Shown: piece after piece, positions 15,697-22,601 of the stretch
Layout of the letters: each line of letters starts with the position of its first letter
How positions within the stretch are numbered: position 1 is the stretch's first letter
Virus record (IMG/VR): IMGVR_UViG_3300046462_000143
Coordinates: 1 to 23,226 of that record
Source: a virus
Length of the DNA stretch: 23,226 nucleotides
Strand: one strand, 5' to 3'
Translations under genes and position numbers: made by a program
Notes under the pieces: generated by a model
Told to the model about the DNA's origin: nothing
Databases searched by the model: none
The model's input: only the letters and a program-made list of their open reading frames with translations

Positions 15697-16110
15697 CTAG
15701 ATCACGTCGTCGTCGCTCTGCTTGGTGTTCACGTTATCGCCGCCGAACGTCGTCGTATGCCCCGCGGCCACCGTCTCACGATCGCGCTTCGTGGCCGCCG
15801 TCACCCAGCGCGGTAACGCGAACTCGCCGCGTGCCGTCTTCACCATCTCGCGCTCGTCCTGCTGCTGCGCGGTCAGACTCGCCCACTTCGGCATGTCGAC
15901 CGTGTCGTACTGGAAGACCTCGCCCTCGTTCCGGATCACGTCGTTTCGTCCGAGCTCGTGCCGTTTCGTGCCGTCGAACTGTTTGATGTCGATCACTTCC
16001 ATGACTTCGTAGTAGCCGCGATGGAGCGCCTTGACCAACACCAGATCAGGCGTCAACCGCTCCTGCGCCTTCTTCTCGGCCTTCTTTTCTTTCACGGTGA
16101 GTTTTGCCAT
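15697..16110 (-). CDS. Hypothetical protein in the head-neck region, 137 aa
   Basis: The first 18 residues are a Lys/Glu-rich helix (KLTVKEKKAEKKAQERL). A probable small beta domain follows (residues 23-75) with 'VKALHRGYYEVMEVIDIKQF' and 'NEGEVFQYDTVDMPKWASL', then a polar C-terminal tail. Phages of this type often have a small gene here whose protein contains a 'VKAL..GYY..' core and a 'W' near the end. The present protein fits that loosely, but I do not recognise a named family. It lies between the Bbp16-like gene and the 146-residue structural gene and is probably virion-associated. ATG at 16110 is preceded by TGGAG and a large hairpin. Confidence 0.55.
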   Translation of the reverse strand: MAKLTVKEKKAEKKAQERLTPDLVLVKALHRGYYEVMEVIDIKQFDGTKRHELGRNDVIRNEGEVFQYDTVDMPKWASLTAQQQDEREMVKTARGEFALPRWVTAATKRDRETVAAGHTTTFGGDNVNTKQSDDDVI

Positions 16111-16127
16111 GTGCGTCTCCAGATGGC

Positions 16128-16164
16128 TGAGCCCGAGCGAGCGTTGATCGTGCGCCCGGGCTCA
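16128..16164 (-). promoter_or_regulatory. Long inverted repeat in the gap after the Bbp16-like gene
   Basis: TGAGCCCG (16128-16135) and CGGGCTCA (16157-16164) form a perfect 8-bp stem. The 21-nt interior can pair further through GCG/CGC steps (16137-16139 with 16153-16155). The hairpin starts 13 bp beyond the stop of the Bbp16-like gene and ends 18 nt before the next ATG. There is no U-run after it on the minus strand, so it is not a standard intrinsic terminator. An mRNA 3'-end stabiliser for the abundant capsid messages, or a partial terminator, is more likely. Confidence 0.55.
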
Positions 16165-16177
16165 ACACGTGAATGGA

Positions 16178-16645
16178 TCAGGAAATCGTGAAGCCGCTCG
16201 GGTAGTACTTGACGTTCTGGAGCATGTTGACCGGCCGAATCTCACCCGAGACGGTGATCGCGGCCGAATTGGCGCTGACGATCTTGGCCCCGAGATAGCG
16301 GAGCGTTGCAACGCCCGGCGGGATCGGGAGCACCAACAGCACGCCCGCCGCGAGTTTGGCCGCAACATCGGCAGTGGCGATCGTGCCCGTCGTCGCCAGC
16401 ACGACCTGACCCGTCGTCAGGTCCGTCGCGCTCGCGTTGATGACTTGGAACTCGTACGTCTCGGTGCCGGCATGCGCCCCGGCGACTTCGACGTTGATGA
16501 CGAGCGCCAACAGACTGCCGGCGGTCGGATCGGGCTGCGTTGCGCCGGAGCGAAACAGCGCGTGAAGATCGTACGTATTGGCGGACACCGCCGTGGTCGT
16601 CAGTGCCGCCGACGTCCACAGCCGATCCTGTGAATCAATGAACAT
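16178..16645 (-). CDS. Bbp16-like capsid-associated protein, 155 aa
   Basis: 'MFIDSQDRLWTSAALTTTAV' opens the protein. 'GSLLALVINVEVAGAHAGTE' and 'YEFQVINASATD' follow, and then a strand 'AAGVLLVLPIPPGVATLRYLG' with a short C-terminal beta segment. This is the pattern of the Bbp16 family, named from Bordetella phage BPP-1, whose members directly follow the major capsid gene. In BPP-1 a small protein encoded at this position cements the capsid. A decoration role is inferred from family and position. The start at 16645 is unusual, since its GAGGA ribosome site is paired inside a hairpin that ends at the start codon. Confidence 0.75.
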   Translation of the reverse strand: MFIDSQDRLWTSAALTTTAVSANTYDLHALFRSGATQPDPTAGSLLALVINVEVAGAHAGTETYEFQVINASATDLTTGQVVLATTGTIATADVAAKLAAGVLLVLPIPPGVATLRYLGAKIVSANSAAITVSGEIRPVNMLQNVKYYPSGFTIS

Positions 16646-16659
16646 GAGGACTGTTCCTC
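16646..16659 (-). promoter_or_regulatory. Hairpin sequestering the Shine-Dalgarno of the Bbp16-like gene
   Basis: On the minus strand GAGGA-ACAG-TCCTC is followed immediately by the ATG at 16645. The 5' arm is the ribosome-binding sequence itself (GAGGA, 9 nt from the ATG) and the 3' arm is its exact complement. The site is therefore hidden when folded and would open when ribosomes finish the capsid gene 33 nt upstream or when a factor intervenes. The stem is short (5 bp), so the effect may be modest. Confidence 0.55.
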
Positions 16660-16678
16660 TGAGGTTGAAGGCGGTGGA

Positions 16679-17683
16679 TTACGAGACGAGCGATTCGGTA
16701 TTGAGGATCGCGTCGACGCGACGGATCGGGATCTGCTTGTACATCGGGGTCGTCACGCCGTCGACAACGCCGTAGTTCAACTGGCCGCCCGTGCGCACGT
16801 CTTCGCGCCGCTGGATGTCCAGCATCTCGAACACGGTGCGGTTCATGTACCACGCGGCGCGCCCCGCGCTGATGTTCGGGATGCGGTGATACGCGCGGTT
16901 CATCTTGTTCTGGAGGTCGGCGTTCGACGACTCGGCCACCAAGTTCGAGACGTCGATGTTGCAAATGCGGACGGCGTAGCGCCAATCGCGCACCGCAATG
17001 CCATTCTCCCACACGAATTGCTCCTGATACGCGAGCATGCGTCCACCACCGACCGTGGCTGACGTCTGGACGACTTGCTCGCCCAGATCCTTGTGCTGCA
17101 AGCCAGCGGTCGAGCCTTTGGGAAAAATCCCGGTGATCGTGCGCGGGCCCCAGACGATGAGCCAGATCGACGTGTTGTCGGTGTCCGAGGAGCCACCGGT
17201 AATGACGTTCTGCGCATTGCCGCCCGTCGTCGAGCCGTAGCGCACCGACAGACCGGTGAACTTCTCGGGGTTCAACCCCGAGTTGCCATAGAACAAGGTC
17301 GACGCCATTTCCTGCGACATCGCTTCGATGAACGCCGTGGCTTCGGAGAGTCGGAAGGCGCCAACGTTACCGTTCAGGGCCGCGACTTTGCAATCGACTT
17401 CGGACCACGCCTCGAGCAGACCGCATTGCTCGTCGATCTGCGCGGAGGTCGACTTGGACGGATTGACGCCGCCGTTGAGCAAGCGCCACGAGACGGTGGG
17501 GAGTCCGGTGCGGACGGTGGTGCGGTGTCCGGTTGGAAGGTTGCCCTCCAGGAAGGGCATGTCCAACAGGACTTCGTTCGTTTGGGTGAGGATTTCCGCG
17601 ATGTCCGCGATTTTGCCATCAGGGTCCGTGCGCTTCGCAACATCAATGAGCGTCGGAACCGTGGCGCCTACGACGGTTGGCAT
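16679..17683 (-). CDS. Major capsid protein (GP7/BPP-1-like), 334 aa
   Basis: Residues 1-60 contain 'TLIDVAKRTDPDGKIADIAE', 'TNEVLLDMPFLEGNLPTGH' and 'TTVRTGLPTVSWRLLNGGV'. The middle has 'FIEAMSQEMASTLFYGNSGL' and 'KFTGLSVRYG', followed by 'WLIVWGPRTITGIFPKGSTA' and 'VWENGIAVRDWRYAVRICNI'. This is the signature of the podovirus/siphovirus GP7-type major capsid protein with an HK97-like fold. It would form the icosahedral shell. It follows a scaffold-like gene after a 114-bp gap. The start ATG at 17683 has AGGAG 9 nt upstream and a stem-loop abutting that, as expected for a strongly expressed gene. Confidence 0.92.
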   Translation of the reverse strand: MPTVVGATVPTLIDVAKRTDPDGKIADIAEILTQTNEVLLDMPFLEGNLPTGHRTTVRTGLPTVSWRLLNGGVNPSKSTSAQIDEQCGLLEAWSEVDCKVAALNGNVGAFRLSEATAFIEAMSQEMASTLFYGNSGLNPEKFTGLSVRYGSTTGGNAQNVITGGSSDTDNTSIWLIVWGPRTITGIFPKGSTAGLQHKDLGEQVVQTSATVGGGRMLAYQEQFVWENGIAVRDWRYAVRICNIDVSNLVAESSNADLQNKMNRAYHRIPNISAGRAAWYMNRTVFEMLDIQRREDVRTGGQLNYGVVDGVTTPMYKQIPIRRVDAILNTESLVS

Positions 17684-17698
17684 TGTTTCGTACTCCTG

Positions 17699-17713
17699 TC
17701 GCCATCACGGCGA
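17699..17713 (-). promoter_or_regulatory. Stem-loop abutting the Shine-Dalgarno of the major capsid gene
   Basis: The minus strand reads CTA-TCGCC-GTGAT-GGCGA-CAGGAG, then nine nucleotides and the capsid ATG. The perfect 5-bp stem is closed by a five-base loop. It belongs to the same recurring element as 3690, 15666 and 22778. The rest of the 114-bp gap (17714-17797) contains a TTGACA word at 17746-17751 but no matching -10 box, and no terminator. Confidence 0.6.
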
Positions 17714-17797
17714 TAGAAAGACCTTCGTGGAGTCCCTTACCTGACTGTCAACAGACGTTAGTTGGGGGACGAGCGTTGTCGTTTCAGAGTGTGCATA

Positions 17798-18451
17798 TCA
17801 TTCAGGCTCGGGCGTGGTCTTCCCGTAGAACTTGTTGACCGTGGACTTCTGGCCAGTGCCGGTCGGAATCCCTCCGTTGGCCATCGTCGACTCCGACATC
17901 GCGCCGCCGATCTTGGCGAGAAACTTGAGCACTGTTGGATGCCGGCCGTAGCCGGTGTCATCCAGAAATTGCCTGAGTTCGTCGCCACCGAACCGCGTGA
18001 CGGCTTTGCCGGACAGCTCAACGGACTGGCTGAACTTCTCACCGCCGATGTCAGGATCCGCCTTCGCGGCCTTGGTCCACGTGTCCTGCTGCTTCTTCCA
18101 TTCCTCCCCGGTGCCGGGCGTCCACGCGTCGAGCAATGCCGTCTGGGCTTTCGTCGCTGCATCGGTCGTGGCAGCGGTGAGAGCTTTCTCGCGGTCGACG
18201 GCGTCCGCGACCTCGGAGTCGAGGAGTCTCTGTCCCGCGTCGTTTGTGAGTCCCAGCGCGCGCGCTTTGGCGGCTGTCCTCTCGACGATCGCCGGATCAA
18301 CGGTCGACCCTTGAGGCAACTTCAATTCGTACTTCTCAGGTACGACAGGAACCGCCGTGACGGGCGGTACCGTGTCAGTCGGTGAAACGGTCGTGTCGGC
18401 CGGCGGTGTCGCTGGAGGCGTGACCGCGGGCGCGTCAAGCACTTCACTCAT
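17798..18451 (-). CDS. Scaffold / head assembly protein, 217 aa
   Basis: ATG at 18451 is chosen because GAGGAG lies 7 nt upstream; the GTG nine codons earlier (18478) has no such site. A Pro/Thr/Val-rich disordered N-terminus (about residues 5-38) leads into 'YELKLPQGSTVDPAIVE' and a helical, charged, Ala-rich body. This ends in 'LRQFLDDTGYGRHPTVLKFL' and 'KIGGAMSE'. That pattern is typical of proteins encoded directly before the capsid gene in BPP-1-like phages, annotated as scaffold or head assembly proteins. No protease triad is evident. The gene overlaps the end of the Bbp19-like gene by 8 nt, and the capsid gene follows after 114 bp. Confidence 0.75.
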   Translation of the reverse strand: MSEVLDAPAVTPPATPPADTTVSPTDTVPPVTAVPVVPEKYELKLPQGSTVDPAIVERTAAKARALGLTNDAGQRLLDSEVADAVDREKALTAATTDAATKAQTALLDAWTPGTGEEWKKQQDTWTKAAKADPDIGGEKFSQSVELSGKAVTRFGGDELRQFLDDTGYGRHPTVLKFLAKIGGAMSESTMANGGIPTGTGQKSTVNKFYGKTTPEPE

Positions 18452-18821
18452 TGTCCAACTCCTCGAATGGTTCGTCACTACGTGGTGCTGGCTCGTCGAT
18501 GTTCTCCGCTAGCCGTTTCGCGTCCTGCTGCATCAGGATGTAGGCGTTCGCATCAGCCTTTCCGATCTCGCCCAACAGGTAGTGCCCGAGATCCTGCTTG
18601 CCCGCGTTGTAGTAGATCCGTGCACTCGTCTCCATGATCGACTCGAACACGCCGCACTTTTCCAAGAAGCGCCACAACACGCGCCGCCCTTCGATCGTCC
18701 GCAAGACGTCGCGGAGTTCGGCCACCTCGCGTTCCTGTCGACGCGCTTCCGACTCCTTCCCGCGTTTGACTTGCTTGGCATCCGAGGCGTTGCGGACGAG
18801 GGCGCGTTGCGCGGTGCCCAT
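18444..18821 (-). CDS. Bbp19-like phage protein, 125 aa
   Basis: 'RALVRNASDAKQVKRGKESE' leads to a charged helix and then the conserved core 'LRDVLRTIEGRRVLWRFLEK', 'CGVFE', 'NAGKQDLGHYLLGEI', 'ADANAYILMQQDA'. This matches the Bbp19 family pattern (small protein between portal and scaffold in BPP-1 and many other phages). The molecular role of the family is not established, though position suggests head assembly. An acidic C-terminal tail (PRSDEPFEELDNE) overlaps the start and ribosome site of the scaffold gene. The ATG follows directly after the portal stop (TAAATG). Confidence 0.85.
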   Translation of the reverse strand: MGTAQRALVRNASDAKQVKRGKESEARRQEREVAELRDVLRTIEGRRVLWRFLEKCGVFESIMETSARIYYNAGKQDLGHYLLGEIGKADANAYILMQQDAKRLAENIDEPAPRSDEPFEELDNE

Positions 18822-20663
18822 TTAGGCCACCAGCGATTGAGGGGGGCGTGATGTCGCGTTCAACGTCGCACTCGCGTTCTTCTTGCCGAGCAACGCCGCC
18901 AGTGCACTATTCCCATCGGTCGGCGACTGCGAGAGATCTTTGACCGCACCAGCGACACCCGGCGCATTGGCCGCGGCCTGCTGCATCTGCTGTTGCTGGG
19001 CGCGCTGTTGCCGGAGCTGGTCGATTTGGTCCTGCGGCTTCAAGATCTTGGGCGGCGTACCCATCGAGTCGGCGTGCTGACGGATCAACTCGTCGAAGTC
19101 CACGCCGTCGCCCGAATCCGGGCTCACCTGCATGGCTTGCCCGACAAAGCTCAACGTGCGCTCGAGCCCTTCGATGCCGACCCGTTTCTGCGCGAGCGCC
19201 ATGATCGACACATACTCGACCCGTAATGCCTGGCCTTGCAACGCATCAGGGGCCGGAGGGATCAATCCTTTCCGCGCCGCGATGTTGAACGTGCGGTCGA
19301 TCAGCGGAGACAGGCCGTCCTTGTCGATCCGTTGCAGCATCGGACCCAGCGCCAACAGCTTTTCCTCTTTCCGCTCGTCGATCTCCGTTGCCGTCACCTG
19401 TCGCCGGTCGCTTTCCGAGATCATCAGGAACAGGTCGGCATAGAACACCCGCTTGATGCGATTCCGGATCTGTTCGCTTTTGGCCTCGTTCCCTGCGATG
19501 TCGTACTTGATTTGATACGTCGGACGGAACCCCGCCTGCCCGTCCCGCGCGTCGTCATACGTGATGTCGCCGGGGATGGTCGAGACCTTGACGTTCATCA
19601 ACCGAGATGGGCCCGTCATCGGCGGATTGATCAGTTTCTCATTGGCCTGCGCGCTACGCTTCTCCTGAAGCTGCAACTGGCGAATGTCACCCAGCGCTCG
19701 CATGCCGGGGCAGTTCGTGCCGTAGACGTCCTCTGAGTTTACTTCCCAGCGGAGGCACAGGACCGGGAACTCGTCAAAGCCGCCGTGCTCGAGCAGCCCG
19801 TAATTGTTCGCTTCGCCCTGGTTCGCTTGGTTCCCCATCTCGTAGTAGATCGACTCGTATTTCTTGTACTTGGCGTCAATCTTGTTGCCGTCATACGAGG
19901 CGTTCGGACGGATCACGTGCACAACGTCAATCCATGCGGCCAAGCTATTCGCGATCCACATTTGCTGGACCGACTTGGACAAGGTCGACGGTCGGCCGGC
20001 CTGGAAGTCCGCAAGGCCATTCTTGTCGATGTTGCCCCAGCGGTCGACCATCTGTGCGACGGAATAGCGGAAGGTCCGAACCCACGTGCGCACGCGCAGC
20101 TTCGAGTCGTTGCCGACCGCGTATGAGCCGATCGGATACTCATAGCAGCGAATCACGTCCTCGTCGTCTTCCATGACGGCCATCGCCGACGTGCCGAAGA
20201 CGGCCATATCGGCGTAGATCACTGGGAGGATGTCGTAGAGGTTCGAGCGCAAGAAGATCGTCCCCAAGATCTGCTCGACGTCGTGCAGCCACTCCTTGAC
20301 GTCTTCTTGCTCGCTGATCTCCGGATTGGGCACCGTGAGCTTGAACCACGGACGGGCCGGACTCGTGACGCTCGACATGATGCCAGCGCTACAAGTGCCG
20401 ACCGCTTCGGTCGCGGTCGAGTCGATGATCTTCTGCGTCCGCCGATCGCCTTTGTTGACGTCGGTCAACTGGAAGCGCGCGCGACGAGGTAGGATGTGGT
20501 CGGCCAGTTCCTTCCAGTGCGACAAGAATGTCGCCTTTTCGAGATCGAGTTGACCCCGCAGGCGTTCGCACTGTTTGCGGATTGTGATACCCGACTTCGT
20601 GGCGCCTTGAGCGAGTGAGGTGTCGGGGAACGAGCCGGATTCGGGTGCGATCGAGACGGCCAT
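18822..20663 (-). CDS. Portal (head-tail connector) protein, 613 aa
   Basis: Residues 30-170 carry the head-tail connecting protein signature: 'CERLRGQLDLEKATFLSHWK', 'ILPRRARF', 'TCSAGIMSSVTSPARPWFKL', 'LPVIYADMAVFGTSAMAVME'. A central region follows with 'PVLCLRWEVNSEDVYGTNCP', 'ALGDIRQLQLQEKRSAQANE' and 'TATEIDERKEEKLLALGPML'. The C-terminus is Gln-rich (residues 544-564, possible coiled coil or barrel) and ends in a flexible tail. It forms the dodecameric ring at the capsid vertex through which terminase packages DNA. The length is close to other podovirus portals. ATG at 20663 directly follows the TAA of the upstream small gene. Confidence 0.93.
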   Translation of the reverse strand: MAVSIAPESGSFPDTSLAQGATKSGITIRKQCERLRGQLDLEKATFLSHWKELADHILPRRARFQLTDVNKGDRRTQKIIDSTATEAVGTCSAGIMSSVTSPARPWFKLTVPNPEISEQEDVKEWLHDVEQILGTIFLRSNLYDILPVIYADMAVFGTSAMAVMEDDEDVIRCYEYPIGSYAVGNDSKLRVRTWVRTFRYSVAQMVDRWGNIDKNGLADFQAGRPSTLSKSVQQMWIANSLAAWIDVVHVIRPNASYDGNKIDAKYKKYESIYYEMGNQANQGEANNYGLLEHGGFDEFPVLCLRWEVNSEDVYGTNCPGMRALGDIRQLQLQEKRSAQANEKLINPPMTGPSRLMNVKVSTIPGDITYDDARDGQAGFRPTYQIKYDIAGNEAKSEQIRNRIKRVFYADLFLMISESDRRQVTATEIDERKEEKLLALGPMLQRIDKDGLSPLIDRTFNIAARKGLIPPAPDALQGQALRVEYVSIMALAQKRVGIEGLERTLSFVGQAMQVSPDSGDGVDFDELIRQHADSMGTPPKILKPQDQIDQLRQQRAQQQQMQQAAANAPGVAGAVKDLSQSPTDGNSALAALLGKKNASATLNATSRPPQSLVA

Positions 20664-20981
20664 TTATTGCCCGAGCAGTTGTTTCCGAGCGGTCGGCGCC
20701 TGGCCGATCGTCGGCGGCGTCAAGATCGTCGACGCGAACCCACCGGCATTCGCGGCCCGTCGTCGTGCGATCGACGCGGCACTCGCGGCCGCAATCGCCG
20801 CATCGCTGTTGTTTGTGGCCGTACTCGGCGGGGTGGGAATGACGGGCGGTGATGTCGCCGCCGCTAACTGATCCTTGAACGCCCGCCCCGTCTGCATGAC
20901 CTTGTTGCGGATGCCGGCCGCGGGAATGGGATTGCCCAGGAAGTGGTTCGATAGGTAGGAGATCGCCGCCGTTGCGCCCAT
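20664..20981 (-). CDS. Small phage protein with conserved '..TARKQLLGQ' tail, 105 aa
   Basis: A short hydrophobic N-terminus (MGATAAISYLSNHFLGN) is followed by a helix, a Pro/Thr-rich linker (residues 43-56), an Ala-rich helix 'AAIAAASAASIARRRAANAG' and the tail 'GFASTILTPPTIGQAPTARK'. Many phages have a small gene beside the portal whose product ends in such a 'G.A.TILT...(K/R)(K/Q).LLG' motif, and this protein matches that ending. Its role is not known to me. The ATG overlaps the previous stop (TGATG), and the portal gene follows with no spacer. Confidence 0.7.
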   Translation of the reverse strand: MGATAAISYLSNHFLGNPIPAAGIRNKVMQTGRAFKDQLAAATSPPVIPTPPSTATNNSDAAIAAASAASIARRRAANAGGFASTILTPPTIGQAPTARKQLLGQ

Positions 20982-21232
20982 CAGCCGGTACTCCGGCCAA
21001 GTTGGCGACGTCTCTCGATCTGCGCTCGACGTTTCCGATACTCAGCGATGCGCTTTGGGTTGTGACCAAAGCCTCGGATCATCGACCGACAGATGGACGC
21101 AACGCGACGCGCGCGCGCCTGTTGGCCAGCGGAACGCCAAATACGAGCCGTGTCCACGAGCTCGATCCATGCGAAGGCGAGCGCCTTGCTCTGCCGGCCG
21201 GTCAGGTGAACCCCTTTGCGCATTTCGACCAT
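20981..21232 (-). CDS. Small very basic protein, 83 aa
   Basis: The start is at 21232, where ATG overlaps the upstream stop (TGATG). A longer frame from 21346 exists but would bury the upstream gene. The protein starts MVEMRKGVHLTGRQSKALAF and ends with 'KRIAEYRKRRAQIERRRQLG', giving a strongly positive helical C-terminus that might bind nucleic acid or pack against DNA. I do not recognise the family. The overlaps on both sides mark it as part of the coupled chain leading to the portal. Confidence 0.6.
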   Translation of the reverse strand: MVEMRKGVHLTGRQSKALAFAWIELVDTARIWRSAGQQARARRVASICRSMIRGFGHNPKRIAEYRKRRAQIERRRQLGRSTG

Positions 21233-21543
21233 CAGCCGACTCCGGGCGGAAGGACGAGACTCGAATGGCCATTGCCGTTCCCGATCGCTTCGCGGCGCGC
21301 GTGCCGGCGTTCGATGTCCTGCAACGTCGCCGACTGCTCCGCCCAACGCTGCATCATCACCGTATTGCGGTTGAGTTGCGCGACGGTCGCCTGCAAGGCT
21401 GTAGCGAGCCCGTGGTTCGTTTTCGCCATCGACTCCATCTGGAACGCCAACGCCGCGCGCTGTTCTCGCTCAAGCCGCAGCGCGTCGTCGAACCCGAGCC
21501 AGAGGATGACGCGCTCGCGGATCCATTCGGGGAATCGGCGCAT
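21232..21543 (-). CDS. Hypothetical helical protein, 103 aa
   Basis: An N-terminal amphipathic/aromatic helix (RRFPEWIRERVILWLGF) is followed by a long predicted helix (residues 18-88) rich in Ala, Gln, Glu and Arg with coiled-coil character. The tail is Gly/Asn/Pro-rich. There is no classical membrane span, although residues 11-18 (RVILWLGF) could touch a membrane. Start and stop overlap both neighbours as TGATG. I do not recognise it. A role in the packaging or portal module is inferred from position only. Confidence 0.6.
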   Translation of the reverse strand: MRRFPEWIRERVILWLGFDDALRLEREQRAALAFQMESMAKTNHGLATALQATVAQLNRNTVMMQRWAEQSATLQDIERRHARREAIGNGNGHSSLVLPPGVG

Positions 21544-22109
21544 CAGAACGCGGCTCCCATCGGCTCGGCGTGATTACTCGCCACAACCGAATCAGCGGGC
21601 GTGTCTAGCCGCTTGGCGTAAATCAGGTCGACGAGTTCGTAGCCCTGTCGCTCGAGCAGTCGTCCGAAGTCGTGCTTCGCCTTGATGTGGTGGTATGTGA
21701 TCTGCACGCCCTCAGCGGCCAACTGCGCGTCACACCACGCGATGAACTTATAGCCCGTGCCGCCGCGTACGGACGGATCGAGATAGATCACGTCCTGCGC
21801 GGCTTGCACACTCGACTTGTAGTGGGGATTGGGCCGAACGAAGTAGAGCGCGTAGCCGACGAGCGGACGATGCTCAGAGTCGTGACCACCCCACGCAACA
21901 CCTGATCGCGCGGCGATCTCATACTCGCTGTCTGCGCGCGCCGTGAAGCAGCGAAGCATACCGGCCTTCTGATTCGCAGCGTACAGTTCGAAGTCCGGCT
22001 CAAGCGGGATGTCCTGAAACGCCGCGATCTCTCGCCAGTGCGCTTCAAGCAAGGGCATTGCCTCATCCCAGAGCGCATCCGTCAGCGGTTCACGCGCGAA
22101 GTGAATCAC
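21543..22109 (-). CDS. GNAT-like N-acetyltransferase, 188 aa
   Basis: The GNAT core is visible. After an N-terminal helical region (ALWDEAMPLLEAHWREIAAF) there are strands 'RPLVGYALYFVRPNPHY' and 'AAQDVIYLDPSVRGGTGYKF'. The latter is motif A, with Arg115-Gly116-Gly117-Thr118-Gly119 in the acetyl-CoA pyrophosphate position. It ends with 'LLERQGYELVDLIYAKRL'. GNAT-like genes sit between terminase and portal in many tailed phages, but the substrate and purpose are not established. The start is GTG, overlapping the stop of the 30-residue membrane peptide (GTGA), and no Shine-Dalgarno is seen, so translation is probably coupled. Confidence 0.8.
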   Translation of the reverse strand: MIHFAREPLTDALWDEAMPLLEAHWREIAAFQDIPLEPDFELYAANQKAGMLRCFTARADSEYEIAARSGVAWGGHDSEHRPLVGYALYFVRPNPHYKSSVQAAQDVIYLDPSVRGGTGYKFIAWCDAQLAAEGVQITYHHIKAKHDFGRLLERQGYELVDLIYAKRLDTPADSVVASNHAEPMGAAF

Positions 22110-22198
22110 GGTCTATCTCGCGACGCGAACACGCTGAGCCACAGCCCAGCAACAACGCCCGCCAGCACGTAGACGAGAATACTGTGAACGTCTCTCAC
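22106..22198 (-). CDS. 30-residue membrane peptide, GTG start
   Basis: GTG at 22198 opens 30 codons ending TGA at 22106-22108. After a short start (MRDVHS) comes a single hydrophobic span 'ILVYVLAGVVAGLWLSVFA' and a basic tail (SRDRP). Both ends use the same GTGA overlap: the GTG overlaps the TGA of the upstream gene, and the TGA overlaps the GTG of the GNAT-like gene. The frame exactly fills an otherwise unexplained 85-bp gap and encodes a clean transmembrane helix, which supports it being real. The function is unknown. It may serve mainly to carry ribosomes to the next gene. Confidence 0.65.
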   Translation of the reverse strand: MRDVHSILVYVLAGVVAGLWLSVFASRDRP

Positions 22199-22422
22199 GA
22201 CTTGCCGTGCTTCGCGATCGCCGACTTAACTGCGTGCCCGTGGCTGTGGTCGAAGTGCTTGGCGTTCTCAGCGAACTGCGCGCGCTTGGCCACCGCTGGA
22301 TTACTCGAATGTGTCGCCGCTTCGAGTTTGCCCGCTGGAATCGGCTGTCCCTGCGGCACGCCAAGGTCGCGGTGCAGTTCGCCCTTGTGCGCCGGGTTGA
22401 GATGGATCTTGCCTTTGCTCAC
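22195..22422 (-). CDS. Small His/Lys/Ala-rich conserved phage protein, 75 aa
   Basis: The protein starts 'MSKGKIHLNPAHKGELHRDL' and continues 'VPQGQPIPAGKLEAATHSSN', 'AVAKRAQFAENAKHF', ending His/Lys-rich. I recognise the 'I.LNPAHKG.LH..LG.P.G..IP..KL..A..S.N....KRA.FA.NA..F' pattern from small proteins in many phage genomes, generally of unknown function. It is soluble, basic and without a membrane segment. The start is GTG, overlapping the previous stop (GTGA), and its own stop overlaps the GTG of the 30-residue membrane peptide. Position suggests a structural or packaging accessory, but that is inference. Confidence 0.75.
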   Translation of the reverse strand: MSKGKIHLNPAHKGELHRDLGVPQGQPIPAGKLEAATHSSNPAVAKRAQFAENAKHFDHSHGHAVKSAIAKHGKS

Positions 22423-22601
22423 AGGATCGCCCCACCAGGGCCGCCGGCCATCTTGTGGCTCGGCATCGTTGCGGGTGCGTGCTGCATTGCGGGATGGCCC
22501 ACCGGATGCTTCGCGTCCTCCATCGCTTCCTTCACCGCTTGCGCATGGCCTTTCGGCTGAGACTCGGATTTCTCCGTGGCCTTGTCGTAGTCGGCGCTCA
22601 T
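22419..22601 (-). CDS. Small His/Pro/Met-rich hypothetical protein, 60 aa
   Basis: The first half (residues 1-32) is a charged helix, 'MSADYDKATEKSESQPKGHA'. The second half is His/Pro/Met/Gly-rich ('GHPAMQHAPATMPSHKMAGG') and likely disordered. It could bind metal through its histidines, but no defined site is visible. The ATG overlaps the stop of the DUF6496-like gene (ATGA), and the TGA overlaps the next GTG start (GTGA). I do not recognise the family. It shares a His/Lys/Ala-rich character with both neighbours, so the three may be related in role. Confidence 0.6.
   Translation of the reverse strand: MSADYDKATEKSESQPKGHAQAVKEAMEDAKHPVGHPAMQHAPATMPSHKMAGGPGGAIL

Noticed and set aside
17723-17751. 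Sigma70 promoter before the capsid gene (TTGACA at 17746-17751)
   Set aside because: No -10-like hexamer lies 16-18 nt downstream on the minus strand, so the -35 match alone is not enough.
17798-18478. Longer scaffold protein starting with GTG at 18478
   Set aside because: It would overlap the upstream gene by 35 nt without a ribosome site, whereas ATG at 18451 has GAGGAG at ideal spacing.
20981-21346. 121-aa version of the small basic protein
   Set aside because: The extra N-terminus is antigenically bland, Arg/Pro-rich shadow sequence over the upstream gene. The TGATG junction at 21232 gives the consistent start.
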